Shown here piece by piece: positions 35,243 through 45,380 of a stretch of 64,000 nt of DNA. The notes beneath the pieces were generated by a model. The model was not told where the DNA came from, searched no databases, and saw only the letters and a list, made by a program, of their open reading frames with translations. A program made the position numbers and the translations under genes. The DNA is taken from assembly GCF_904849725.1 (NCBI RefSeq), contig NC_058521.1, positions 561,306,176 through 561,370,175 of the forward strand. The letters are read 5' to 3'. The DNA is from Hordeum vulgare subsp. vulgare (taxonomy: Eukaryota > Streptophyta > Magnoliopsida > Poales > Poaceae). Each line of letters starts with the position of its first letter. Position 1 is the stretch's first letter.

Positions 35243-35478
35243 TCAAGTATTGCCCTCTTTGGTTTTTGCTCCATAGGTTGCCCTCGTGATTGACTCATAT
35301 GGTGGCTTAATTTTATTTCTATGGAAGTGTTCCATACCCTTTCTCAACAGAAACTTAAATTTAATATTCTCTTCTTTCATATCAATCACAGCACCTATAG
35401 TTCGTAAAAACGGTCTACCAAGTATTATGGGACAAGACGGATGGTAATTAATATAAGCACAATAGAATCTATGGCACA
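35243..35478 (-). pseudogene. pro: Protease C-terminal remnant of element E
   Basis: 78 codons with SCPIILGRPFLRTIGAVIDM and a KGMEHFHRNKIK tail, matching the end of gag-protease in elements A and B. The catalytic Asp part is missing because homology stops at the junction with LTR G. The ATG at its start is not the true start. Confidence 0.8.
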
Positions 35479-37035
35479 TGACTCTCCGCCGATTTGTGTT
35501 GGTTTCCCTTCAAGCTTAAAGGGTGATGTAGCACAACGATAGCAAGTATTTACCTTAGTTATGAAACCAAGGTATCAATCGAGTAGAAAGATCCACAAGA
35601 CTATGTAAGCGGCACATGCACACAAATAGCAAATCCTCGCAACCCAACGCGTGGAGGGGTTGTCAATCCCTAGTGAGTAAAGTAAGGACATATTGATAGA
35701 TGCAAATAAGAGTGATAAAAAATAAAATACAGTAAGGTATTTTTGTTTTTTTGTTAATATAGATCTAAAAATAAAAGAGCAAATAAAATAGAAACATGAA
35801 TAACAAAGTAGAGATTGCAAATAGATGATGTGAAGTAGACCTGAGGGTCATAGGTTTCACTAGTGGCCTCTCTCGAGAAAATAGCAAACGGTGGGTAGAC
35901 AAATTATTGTTGGAAAATTGATAGGATAGAAAATAATTATGATGGTATTCAAGACAACAATCATGTATATAGGCATCACATCCAAGACAAGTGGACCGAC
36001 TTCTGCGTGCATCCACTTCTATTACTCCACACATCGACGGCTATCCAGCATGAATCTAGTGTATTGAGTTCATGGAGAAATGGAGTAATGCCTTAAGGAT
36101 GACGACATGATGTAGACAAAATCCATTCATGTAGGAATAGACCCCATCGTTTTATCCTTGATAGCAATGATACATGTGTGTCATGTCTCTTTCTGTCATT
36201 GAGATTTAGCACCGCAAGATCGAACCCGTCACGAAGCACCTCTTTCCATTACATGATAAAAGATCAAGTTAGCCAGACAAAAACCAAATATCGGAGAAGA
36301 AATATGAGGCTATAATAATCAAGTATGAATATGGTTTCAAAGACCTGATCATAAACTCACAATTCATCGGATCCCAACAAACACACCTCAAAAGAATGAG
36401 TTACATCATATGGATCTCCAAGAGACCATTGTATTGAGAAACAAAACAAGAGACAAAGCCATCTAGCTACTGCATATGGACCCGTAGGTCTGATATGAAC
36501 TACTCACGCATCATCGGGGGAGCACCAATGAGGATGGCGAACCACTCCGTGATCGTGTTCCTCTCCGGAACGGGCTCTAGATTGAATTTTGTGGCTTCTT
36601 GAATTTCTGGTGGCTAAAACAATTTTTCGTCGACTTCTCTAGGGTTTTCTGAATATTGGGGTATTTATAGAGGTCAAAGGCGATGGAGGAGGCGCCTAAG
36701 GCCCCCACTAGGCACCAGGCAGCGCGAGAGGCCCTAGGCGCGCCCTCGTGTCTAGTGGGCCGCCTGGGCCTCGTCTGGTGCTCATCCTTGGCTCCCAAGT
36801 TTCCTTATGATCCAAAAAATCTCCATAAATTTCATGGAATTTGGACTTCATCTGATATTGATTTTCTATGAAGGAAAAAACATCAAAAAACAACAACTGG
36901 CAGTAGGCACTATGTCAATAGGTTTAGTCCCAAAAAATGATATAAAGTTGCTATAAAATGATCATAAAACATCCAAGAATATTAATATAACAACATGGAA
37001 CAATAAAAAATTATAGATATGTTGGAGACGTATCA
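35479..37035 (-). repeat. LTR G, Athila-like LTR of uncertain parentage
   Basis: 1,557 bp, plus-strand TGACTCTCCGCCGATTTG to GGAGACGTATCA. Clearly closer to the LTRs of element H than to that of element E. It touches E's protease remnant on the left with no primer site, and a plus-oriented LTR fragment on the right. Flanks differ (gcaca, attca), so it is not a simple solo LTR. Confidence 0.78.
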
Positions 37036-38285
37036 ATTCATGATTCCTATTTGCAAGAAAAAGAACACCAAGTGTTTGGTTCTCTCTGTGTAGGTGCTGA
37101 TGACCGGGACTTGTGTGATTCTACTATTGGTTCGATAACCTTGTTTGTCACTGCGGAAAATACTTATATCTACTATGCTGCATATCATCTCCTCTTCGGG
37201 GGAATACCCAACGCATTTTACAAGTAGCATGGTGTTGAGTTCTTTATGACTAAAGCAAGTTTGTAACGTTTTGCACTTTTATTCATCTCAGTTTGCTCAC
37301 CTTACAGTATCATGTATTGCCCACTCTTGCATCGGGACTTGAAGAAAACTTCACACGTACATACAAACCCGTGGGAGTACTTTCTCTTGTTATCCTACAT
37401 ATAAGACACCCCATCTCCACAAAACAACCACCATACCTACCTACATGGCATTTTCATAGTCATTCTGAGCATATCTCCATGCATTACCATCATTTTACAT
37501 TACATGATTAGGGGCATTTTTCTAATTTGCCTTGCATGATCATAGTATGGCTAGCTCAGCATTTCCATGGCTTGTCCTTTTTTGATGTCTATGTTACACC
37601 TGATCATTGCACATACTGTTACACTGCCAGAGGCATCATCATATAGAGTTTATCTTATGTTTTTAGTTTTGAGTATGTTTACATTTAGTTGAAGTGAGTA
37701 ATTGTAAAGTGTATTATTCATCCTTGTAACGTGTTGCTCCTGAAAAATAAAAAAAGAGACAAAATAAAAGATGCACCAAGGAGGCGCCACAAAAAAAGGT
37801 GAGAAAGAGAGAAGGAGCAACACCGTTATCCTTTTTAGTATACACTTGTGCTTCAAAGTAGCACCACTTCATGCATTGTAAAGTAGACAGTTTCATGAGC
37901 TTCATATGTTTCATACTAGTGGGGAACTTACACTATATAACTTGGTTTGTATATTCCTACAATGAGCATTCTCAAAAGCTCGAGGTCGTCATGAACAAGC
38001 AAGTTGGATACACCCCCACTTAGTCTATAGAAGATCTCTCACATATTCATAGCTCCGTGTGCATCCTAGTTGCATGGCGATCACTACTCCTTGCATTGAC
38101 ATCGGTCATCAGGCCTTCTCCATAGCCTAGTGGACAGCTGCATTGATGCAAGACTTTCTTTGTTTTTGACTTCTCAAAACCCCAACCATTTTCTATCTTT
38201 CCCTTAAGTGTGAAGCACATGCTTGCACTCCATGCTGCATAGGTAGTTGAGCAATTGAATAACGCAAACAAATGATCTTGCTATT
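37036..38285 (+). mobile_element. Plus-oriented Athila-like relic: LTR end joined to 3' internal region (left part)
   Basis: 37036-37229 resembles the last part of an Athila-like LTR (CTACTATTGGTTCGATAACC, then ...ACAAGTAGCA). From about 37235 it matches the distal non-coding region of elements B and C (GAGTTCTTTATGACTAAAGC, AGCAAGTTGGATACACC). Primer site, gag and the first part of the internal region are missing. Element H is inserted at ctatt; the relic resumes at 45018. Confidence 0.65.
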
Positions 38286-39842
38286 TGACTCCTCGCTGAT
38301 TGTGTTGGTTTCCCTCCAAGCTTAAAGGGTGATGTAGCACAGAAACGACAAGTATTTCCCTGAGTTATGAAACCAAGGTATTGATCCAGTAGGAAGATCC
38401 ACAAGACTATGTAAGCACTACCTGCACACAAATAACAAATCCTCGCAACCCAACGCATGTAGGGGTTGTTAATCCCTTGTGGGTAAAATAAAACGGTAAA
38501 AAGATAGATTGATAGATGCAAATAAAGTAATGGTAAATAAAACACTACAAGGTATTTTTTGATTTTTGATAATATAGATCTAAAATAAAAGAGCAAATAA
38601 ATTGGAAACACAAATAGCAAAATAGATCTTCCAAATAGATGATGTAACATAGACTAGCGGGCCGTAGGTTTCACTAGTGGCTTCTCTCGAGAAAATAACA
38701 AATGGTGGGTAGACAAGTTACTGTTGGGAAATTGATAGAAGAGCAAATAATTATGAACATATCCAAGACAATGATCATGTATATAGGCATCCCGTCCAAG
38801 ATAAGTAGACTGACTCATGCCTGCATCTACTACTATTACTCCACATGCCGACCGCTATACATCATGCATCTATTGTATTAAGTTCATGGAGAAACGGAGT
38901 AATGCTTTAAGAATGACGACATGATGTAGACAAGATCTATTCATGTAGGAATACACCCCATCATTTTATACTTAACAACAATGATACATGTGTGCCATGT
39001 CTCTTTGTGTCATTGAGATCGAGCACCCCAAGTTTGAACCCATCACAAAGCACCTCTTCCCATTGTAAGATAAAAAGATCAAGTTCGACAAACAAAACCC
39101 AAATATCAGAGAAGGAATACGATGCTATAATAACTAAGCATGGATATAATTTCATAGATCTGATCATAAACTCACAGTTCATCGGACCCCAACAAACGCA
39201 CCGCAAAAGAAAGAGGTACATCAAATAGGTCTCCAAGAGACCATTTATTGTGAAGAAAACAAGACAGAAAGCCATCTAGCTACTGCCTACGGACCCATAG
39301 GTCTGATATGAACTACTCACGCATCATCGAAGGAGCAGCAGTGAGGATGATGAACCCCTCTGTGACCGTGTTCCCCTCCCGCACAGTGACGGAACGGGCT
39401 CTACATTGGATCTCGTGGCTTTTGGAACTTGCGGCGACTAAAATGATTTTTCGTTGACTCCTCTAGGGTTTCTAGAATATTCGGGTATTTATAGAACTCA
39501 GAGGCGATGGAGGAGGTGCCTGAGGCCCCCACTACCCACCAGGGCGCGCCAAGGACCTAGTGGGCTGCGTGGGCCTCTCCTGGTTGGCTTCCTTGGTCCT
39601 CAAGTTTCCTTCTAGTCTAAAAAAATCTCAAAAGATTTTCGTGGCATTTGGACTTCATCTAATATTGATTTTCTACAAAGGAAAAAACAAGCAAAAAACA
39701 ACCATTGGCACTAGGCACTATGTCAATAGGTTAGTCCCAAAAAATCCTATAAAGTTGCTATGAAATTATTGTAAAACATCCAAGAATGATAATGTAACAA
39801 CATGGAACAATAAAAAATGATAGATACGTTGGAGAAGTATCA
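38286..39842 (-). repeat. 3' LTR of element H
   Basis: 1,557 bp; plus-strand TGACTCCTCGCTGATTGTG to GAGAAGTATCA. The adjoining minus-strand tract AAGTTTGGGGATGT is the PPT. Confidence 0.88.
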
Positions 39843-41176
39843 ACATCCCCAAACTTAATTCCTGCTCGTCCTCGAGTAGGTAAATGATAAAAAACAAATT
39901 TTTTGATGTGGAATGTTGCCTAACATGTTCATCATATTCTTTTCTTTTTAGCATGGACATATGGACTTGTAGATGATTCAAAGCAATAGTCTATAATTTG
40001 GCATGAAAACTTCAATACCCAAGCATATCAACAACAAACCAAGTCTTTCAAAATATCAACTCTAAAGAACGCTAACCCTAGCCCATCATGCTCCATCATT
40101 GATCCATTCATGCAACACACCCAAATCCTAGCTACATCCAATGCTCAAGTATGATAATAATGTTCCCTAGTTGGTGCTTTCTAAGAGAAGATGGAGACTC
40201 AAATTCAAAATAGAAATAGCATAAAGTAAATACATAGGCCCTTCATAGAGGGAAGCAGAGATTTGTAGTGGTGCGAGAGCTCAAAGCAAAAAAATTAGAG
40301 TTAAAATATTTTGGGTGGCATGCTTTTCTTGTCAACAAAAACGACTAAGAGTTCCCAATATCTTCCATGCTAAAAAATCATAGGAGGTTTCCAAACTGAA
40401 AATAAAGTTTATTCCTTTTTCCACCATTCTTTCACACTCCACGGCTAGCCGCATCCACGGGTACCATCCATACCAACACTTTCCAAGGAATTTATTAATT
40501 GACGACATAAAATAATTTTTCTTTGCATATCTGGATCGGGCATCCTTATTACCGCCATACTCTCGTGCAATGACAAATGAATAAATACTCATCTTCGGAA
40601 TAACCTATTTAACATGGAAGATAACGACCACCCCTCGTTGCTTCATGAGCGGTACGGGCACACAAAACAGGAGTTTATTTTGAGCATTAGAGTTGGCACT
40701 TGCAAATTTACTTAGAACGACAGTGAAATACCGTATATAGGTAGGTATGGTGGACTCATTTGGCACAACTTTGGGTTTAGGATTTTGATGCACAAGCACT
40801 ATTCCCGCTTAGTACAAGGGAAGGCTAGCAACTAGATTGAGAAGCGCCCAACCAAGGAACGAAAACCATCATAAGCGAACATTAAACATAACTAACATCG
40901 AATAATGCAACACAAGTAGGATGTAATTTAATAGCATAATTATTGACTTCATATGCATGCATAGGGAATCACAAACCTTAACACCAATATTCTTACTAAA
41001 TCATAATTACTCATCAACATAACTCACATATCACTATCTTCATATCGCAAAACTATTGCAAAGAATCAAGTTCAACATCCAATGATCTTCACGAAAGTTT
41101 TTATTATATATCCCCTAGATATCTATCACTTTCGGGACCAATTTCATTTAAAGCAAATTGGCATTGCTAATAACAA

Positions 41177-41416
41177 GCTCTCAAACAAATATAAGTGAAG
41201 AACGAGAGCACGGGTTTCTTTAAAAATTTCAACTCTCAAAATAATATAAGTGAAGCAAGAGAGGATTTATTCAAAGTTTCTACTAACTCTCAAAATAATC
41301 TAAGTGAAGCACGAGAGCATATTTCTTAAAAATAATAGCACCACCATGCTCAAAAAGATATAAGTGAAGTACTAGAGCAATCCCATGGCTCTAAAATTTA
41401 AGTGAAGCACAAAGAG
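41177..41416 (-). repeat. TAAGTGAAG hairpin array, element H (5 copies)
   Basis: Five copies, each enclosed by pairing arms: GCTCTC 41177-41182 with GAGAGC 41204-41209; CTCTC 41233-41237 with GAGAG 41259-41263; CTCTC 41287-41291 with GAGAG 41313-41317; TGCTC 41347-41351 with GAGCA 41375-41379; CTCT 41389-41392 with AGAG 41413-41416. Loops hold (A/T)TAAGTGAAG. Confidence 0.78.
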
Positions 41417-41608
41417 TGATTCTAACAAATCATAGCATAATTTGGATCTCTCAAATAGGTGTGTACAGTAAGGTTTATTATGAGAAACTAACCAAAAAAG
41501 CAAGAAAATTCTCATATAATACAAGACGCTCCAAGCAAAAGTCGTGATATGTGACGAATAAAAATATAGCTCCAAGTAAAATTACCGATGGTCGTTAGAA
41601 GAAAGAGC

Positions 41609-41628
41609 GGATGCCTTTCGTAGCATCC
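41609..41628 (-). other. GGATGC hairpin, element H
   Basis: GGATGC (41609-41614) pairs with GCATCC (41623-41628). This is the shorter counterpart of the nine-pair hairpin in elements C and E, followed by a CCCCAAGCTT PPT-like copy. Confidence 0.58.
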
Positions 41629-42290
41629 CCAAGCTTAGTTGCTTGGTACTCTTTGGATATTACCTTGTGGTGACATGGGGCATCCCCAAGATTAGGCTTT
41701 TGTCACTCCTTATTACTTCATCCTTCGTGATCACACCCAAAACTTGAAAACTTCAATCACACAAAACTAAACAAAATATTCGTGAGATCCGTAAGTATAA
41801 GAAAACCAATCTTTGCTTTAAGTATTGTTGAAAACCCATTCTAATTTTATTTTTCATTATGCCTATTGTATTGTAACTTTACCATGGCTTATACCCCCCC
41901 CCCCGATATAGACCACAGATTCATCAAAATAAGCACACAACACAAAGAAAGCAGGATCTATAAAAAAGAGAGCAATCTGTCAAGACTCGAATTTTACTCA
42001 TACTTATGTAAATTAAAAATTTCTGACAAATTAGGTAAACGTAGGAAATTTGTATATCAATCTTGTGTAAAAAAACCAGACACTTTCATCGCTTCAGTTA
42101 TTTTTTAAAATTCTGCTACTGAAAGCAAAAGTTTATGTTTTTCAACAGGATCAAAGCAATTATCACCCAACATGATCCTAAAGACTTTACTTGGCACAAA
42201 CACTAATTAAAACATAAAAACACAATCATAACAGACGCACAATTGTGTATTTTTGAAAAAAACATAAATGATTTTTTTAAAACATAACTA

Positions 42291-42306
42291 TTAGGATGCC
42301 TCCTAA
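42291..42306 (-). other. Post-gag-type hairpin, element H, with paired base changes
   Basis: The minus strand reads TTAGGAGGCATCCTAA, a perfect six-pair stem with GGCA loop. Other copies read TTGGGAGGCAACCCAA, so a G-C pair has become A-T and the mismatched closing pair has become A-T. Confidence 0.72.
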
Positions 42307-42356
42307 CAAGCTATTTCTTTATAGCCATTAAGGTAGGCTTGAGATTTTATTGATGC

Positions 42357-43208
42357 TCACATGAAAGATAGTAGTTGAGACACAAAGAGAACATCATGTA
42401 TCATAATACAAACACACTTAAGTCTAACATACTCCCTATGCATAGGCATTTCGTAAGCAAACAAATTATCAAGAAAAGAAATATCTAACATATGCATGGA
42501 AGAAGAAAGAAACAATAGCAATCCCAACATGAAGAGAGATAATTTAGTATATTGAATATTACTATAACCATATTTCCCTCTCTCATAATAATTATATGTA
42601 GGATCATATTCAAATTCAACAATATAGTTATCACATAAAATATTGTCTTCATGATCGACATGCATAAAAGTCTTATAATCTTCCAAGGTAGTGGGATTAA
42701 TATTAACTAGAGTCATGCCCTCTCCAAACCCACATTTATCAAAAAAATGACGAGATAGATAATTCTCCAAAATAGTGGGATCATTATTACCTAAAGTTTA
42801 CACTCTTCCAAACCCACTTTCGATACTATTGCAAACATTCTTATCAATATCATATTCATCACGAGGATTAAATAAATTTTCACGATAATAAGAAGCATCA
42901 CCCCAATCAAGATAATTACAATGAGTAGTGGACATGACAAAATTTCCATCCCCAATCTTGTAATTTTGCATATTATTAGCACAGTTGACATTAATAGAAT
43001 TTATAACATCATTGCAATCATTCTTTCCATTCAAGGAGATATCATGAATCACTTTATCAATTTCTTCTTTTAACACTTCATCACAATATTCACATTCATG
43101 ATTTTCAAGCAAAACTTCACAAAAATAATCAAGAGCACTCAACTCACTAGCAATTGGTTCAAGATAATTAGATATTTTGAAAAGATTAGCAAGTGGATGA
43201 GGATCCAT
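42357..43208 (-). pseudogene. ORF of unknown function in element H, one internal stop
   Basis: One frame of 284 codons from the ATG at 43208, interrupted by a single stop at 42798-42800. It occupies the gag position but shows no gag, protease, RT or integrase motif. Residues 1-130 are acidic and Cys-containing (ECEYCDEVLKEEID, NVNCANNMQNY). Residues about 150-220 are polar (DKCGFGEGMTLVNINPTTLE, YYERGKYGYS). Two hydrophobic segments follow, about residues 223-241 (LFMLGLLLFLSS) and 263-283 (VCIMIHDVLFVSQLL), so the protein may be membrane-bound. An env-like origin is conceivable as Athila elements can carry env-like ORFs, but the 5' position argues against it. I do not recognise the family. 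Confidence 0.6.
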
Positions 43209-43427
43209 ATGTCTTTACTTTTCCTATTTATTCTTCTATTTTCGAGTGTTGACATGAAGGCAATAGAAGTAAGCAAGCAAGAAAAAGGCAAATGGAAAAT
43301 ATTTTTGTAATTTTTTAAAAACTTTTTAGAAGTGGGGGAGATGAAAACGAGAGGCAAATGGGAAATAATGTAATTGCAAGGAGATGATAATTTATGTGTG
43401 GGAACTTGATAGATCTTGACTTAATCC

Positions 43428-43445
43428 TCCCCGGCAACGACGCTA
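43428..43445 (-). other. Primer binding site of element H
   Basis: TCCCCGGCAACGACGCTA on the plus strand matches the tRNA-Asp 3' end with two mismatches, seven bases from the LTR. Confidence 0.78.
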
Positions 43446-43452
43446 GAAATCT

Positions 43453-45012
43453 TGACTCCTCGCTGATTGCGTTGGTTTTCCTCCAAGCTTAAAGGGTGAT
43501 GTAGCACAACAACGACAAGTATTTCCCTCAGTTATGAAACCAAGATATCTGTCCAGTAGGAAGATCCACAAGATTATGTAAGCAATACCTGCACACAAAT
43601 AACAAATCCTCGCAACCCAACGCGTGTTGGGGTTGTCAATACCTCGTGGGTAAAATAAGACGATAAAAAGATAGATTGATAGATGCAAATAAGTTAATGG
43701 TAAATAAAACACAACAATGTATTTTTGGGTTTTTGATAATATAAATCTTAAAATAAAATAGAAAATAAATTGGAAATGCGAATAGCAAAATAGATCTTGC
43801 AAATAGATGATGTAAAATAGACCCGAGGGCCGTAGGTTTCACAAGTGGCTTCTCTCTGGAAAATAGCCAATGGCGGATAGAAAATTTACTGTTGGGCAAC
43901 TAATATAAGAGCAAATAATTATGATGATATCCAAGACAATGATCATGTATATAGGCATCACGTCCAAGACAAGTAGACTGACTCCTGCGTGCATCTACTA
44001 CTATTACTCCACACATCGACCGCTATCACCATGCATCTAGTGTATTAAGTTCATGGAGAAACGGAGTAATGCTTTTGGAATGACGACATGATGTAGACAA
44101 GATCTATTCATGTAGGAATAGACCCCATCGTTTTATCCTTAATAGCAACGATACATGTGTGTCATGTATCTTTCTGTCACTAAGATTGAGTACCGCAAGA
44201 TCGAACCCATCACAAAGCACCTCTTCTCATTGCAATATAAAAAGATCAAGTTGGCCAAACAAAACCCAAATATTGGAGAAGAAATACGAGGCTATAATAA
44301 TCAAGCATGGATATAATTTCGTAGATCTTATCATAAACTCACAGTTCATCGGATCCCAACAAACACATCGCAAAAGAAAGAGTTACATCAAATAGATTTC
44401 CAAGAGACCATTGTATTGAGAAGAAAAACGAGAGAGAAAGCCATCTAGCTACTGTCTACGGACCCGTAGGTCTGATATGAACTACTCACGTAGCATAGGA
44501 GGAGCACCAATGAGGATGATGAACCCCTTCGTGATTGTGTTCCCCTCCGACGGGGTGCTAGAATAGGCTCTAGATTGGATCTCATGGCTTCTGGAACTTG
44601 CAGCGACTGAAATGATATTTCGTCGACTCCTCTAGGGTTTCTAGAACACTTGGGTATTTATAGAGCTCAGAGGTGGTGGAGGAGGTTCTCGAGGCCCCCA
44701 CTACCCACCAGGGAGCGCCCTCATGACTAGTGGGCTATGTGGGACTTCCCTAGTTGGCTTCCTCGGTCCTCAAGTTTCGTTCTGATCCAAAAAAATCTCC
44801 AAAAAGTATCGTGGAATTTGGACTTCATCTGATATTGATTTTCTGCGAAGGAAAAAACAAGCAAAAAACAACAACCGACACTCGGCACTATGTCAATAGT
44901 GTAGTCCCTAAAAATGATATAAAGTTGCTATAAAATGATTTTAAAACAGCCAAGAATGATAATATAACAGCATGGATCAATAAAAAATTATAGATACGTT
45001 GGAGTCGTATCA
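43453..45012 (-). repeat. 5' LTR of element H
   Basis: 1,560 bp; plus-strand TGACTCCTCGCTGATTGCG to GAGTCGTATCA; adjoins the primer site on the left and the ctatt duplication on the right. Confidence 0.88.
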
Positions 45013-45017
45013 CTATT

Positions 45018-45380
45018 GTACGTGACATAATATTGACCTTCTCGGGTTGGTGTTTCTTAAGCGATCGCTGATGTTTGACATCTTTTATCTATGATAGTTG
45101 TTGCATTGTTCGTGGCATAATATTGACCTTCTCTCTAAAGCCTTGGCAATGGGAATTCGGGCTCTACAAAAATACTTTCCTCTTTCCTTACCTTCATGGA
45201 AATGGAACCGAGAGGATAGCTTGTATTACTCCCTTGATGGTTAACTTTTGCATGCTTGCACCATGGCATTTATATCACTTTTGGGGTTTGGTTCAATGTA
45301 TGCTTTATAGTTGGTAGCAATGAGTTTCTGGTAGTCAACCTTCTTACTCGAGGATGAGCAAGGTTTAAACGTGAGATGGT
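45018..45380 (+). mobile_element. Athila-like relic, right part, ending in a PPT-like tract
   Basis: Continues the relic of 37036-38285 after element H. CATAATATTGACCTTCTC occurs twice (about 45028 and 45118). TTACTCGAGGATGAGCAAGG near 45345 corresponds to the block before the PPT in elements B and C. No ORF supported. Confidence 0.6.

Larger units (their letters stand above)
31065..35478 (-). mobile_element. Element E: Athila-like retrotransposon, 3' half
   Basis: Minus strand: 3' LTR at 31065-32626, PPT at 32627-32640, non-coding 3' region, post-gag hairpin, and a protease remnant (35243-35478). Primer site and gag are absent: sequence passes directly into LTR G at 35479. The left flank is aagac; no matching duplication was found on the right, so the right half was lost by deletion or recombination. 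A Stowaway MITE lies inside. Confidence 0.75.
38286..45012 (-). mobile_element. Element H: complete Athila-like retrotransposon with an unusual ORF
   Basis: 6,727 bp, TSD ctatt (38281-38285 and 45013-45017). Minus order: 5' LTR (45012-43453), primer site (43445-43428), ORF of unknown function where gag would be (43208-42357), post-gag hairpin, GGATGC hairpin, five-copy hairpin array, PPT, 3' LTR (39842-38286). There is no gag, protease or pol motif that I recognise. The non-coding 3' region aligns with E throughout. Confidence 0.9.

Noticed and set aside
35479..37035. LTR G as a simple solo LTR
   Set aside because: Flanking pentamers gcaca and attca do not match, and both sides are abnormal junctions.
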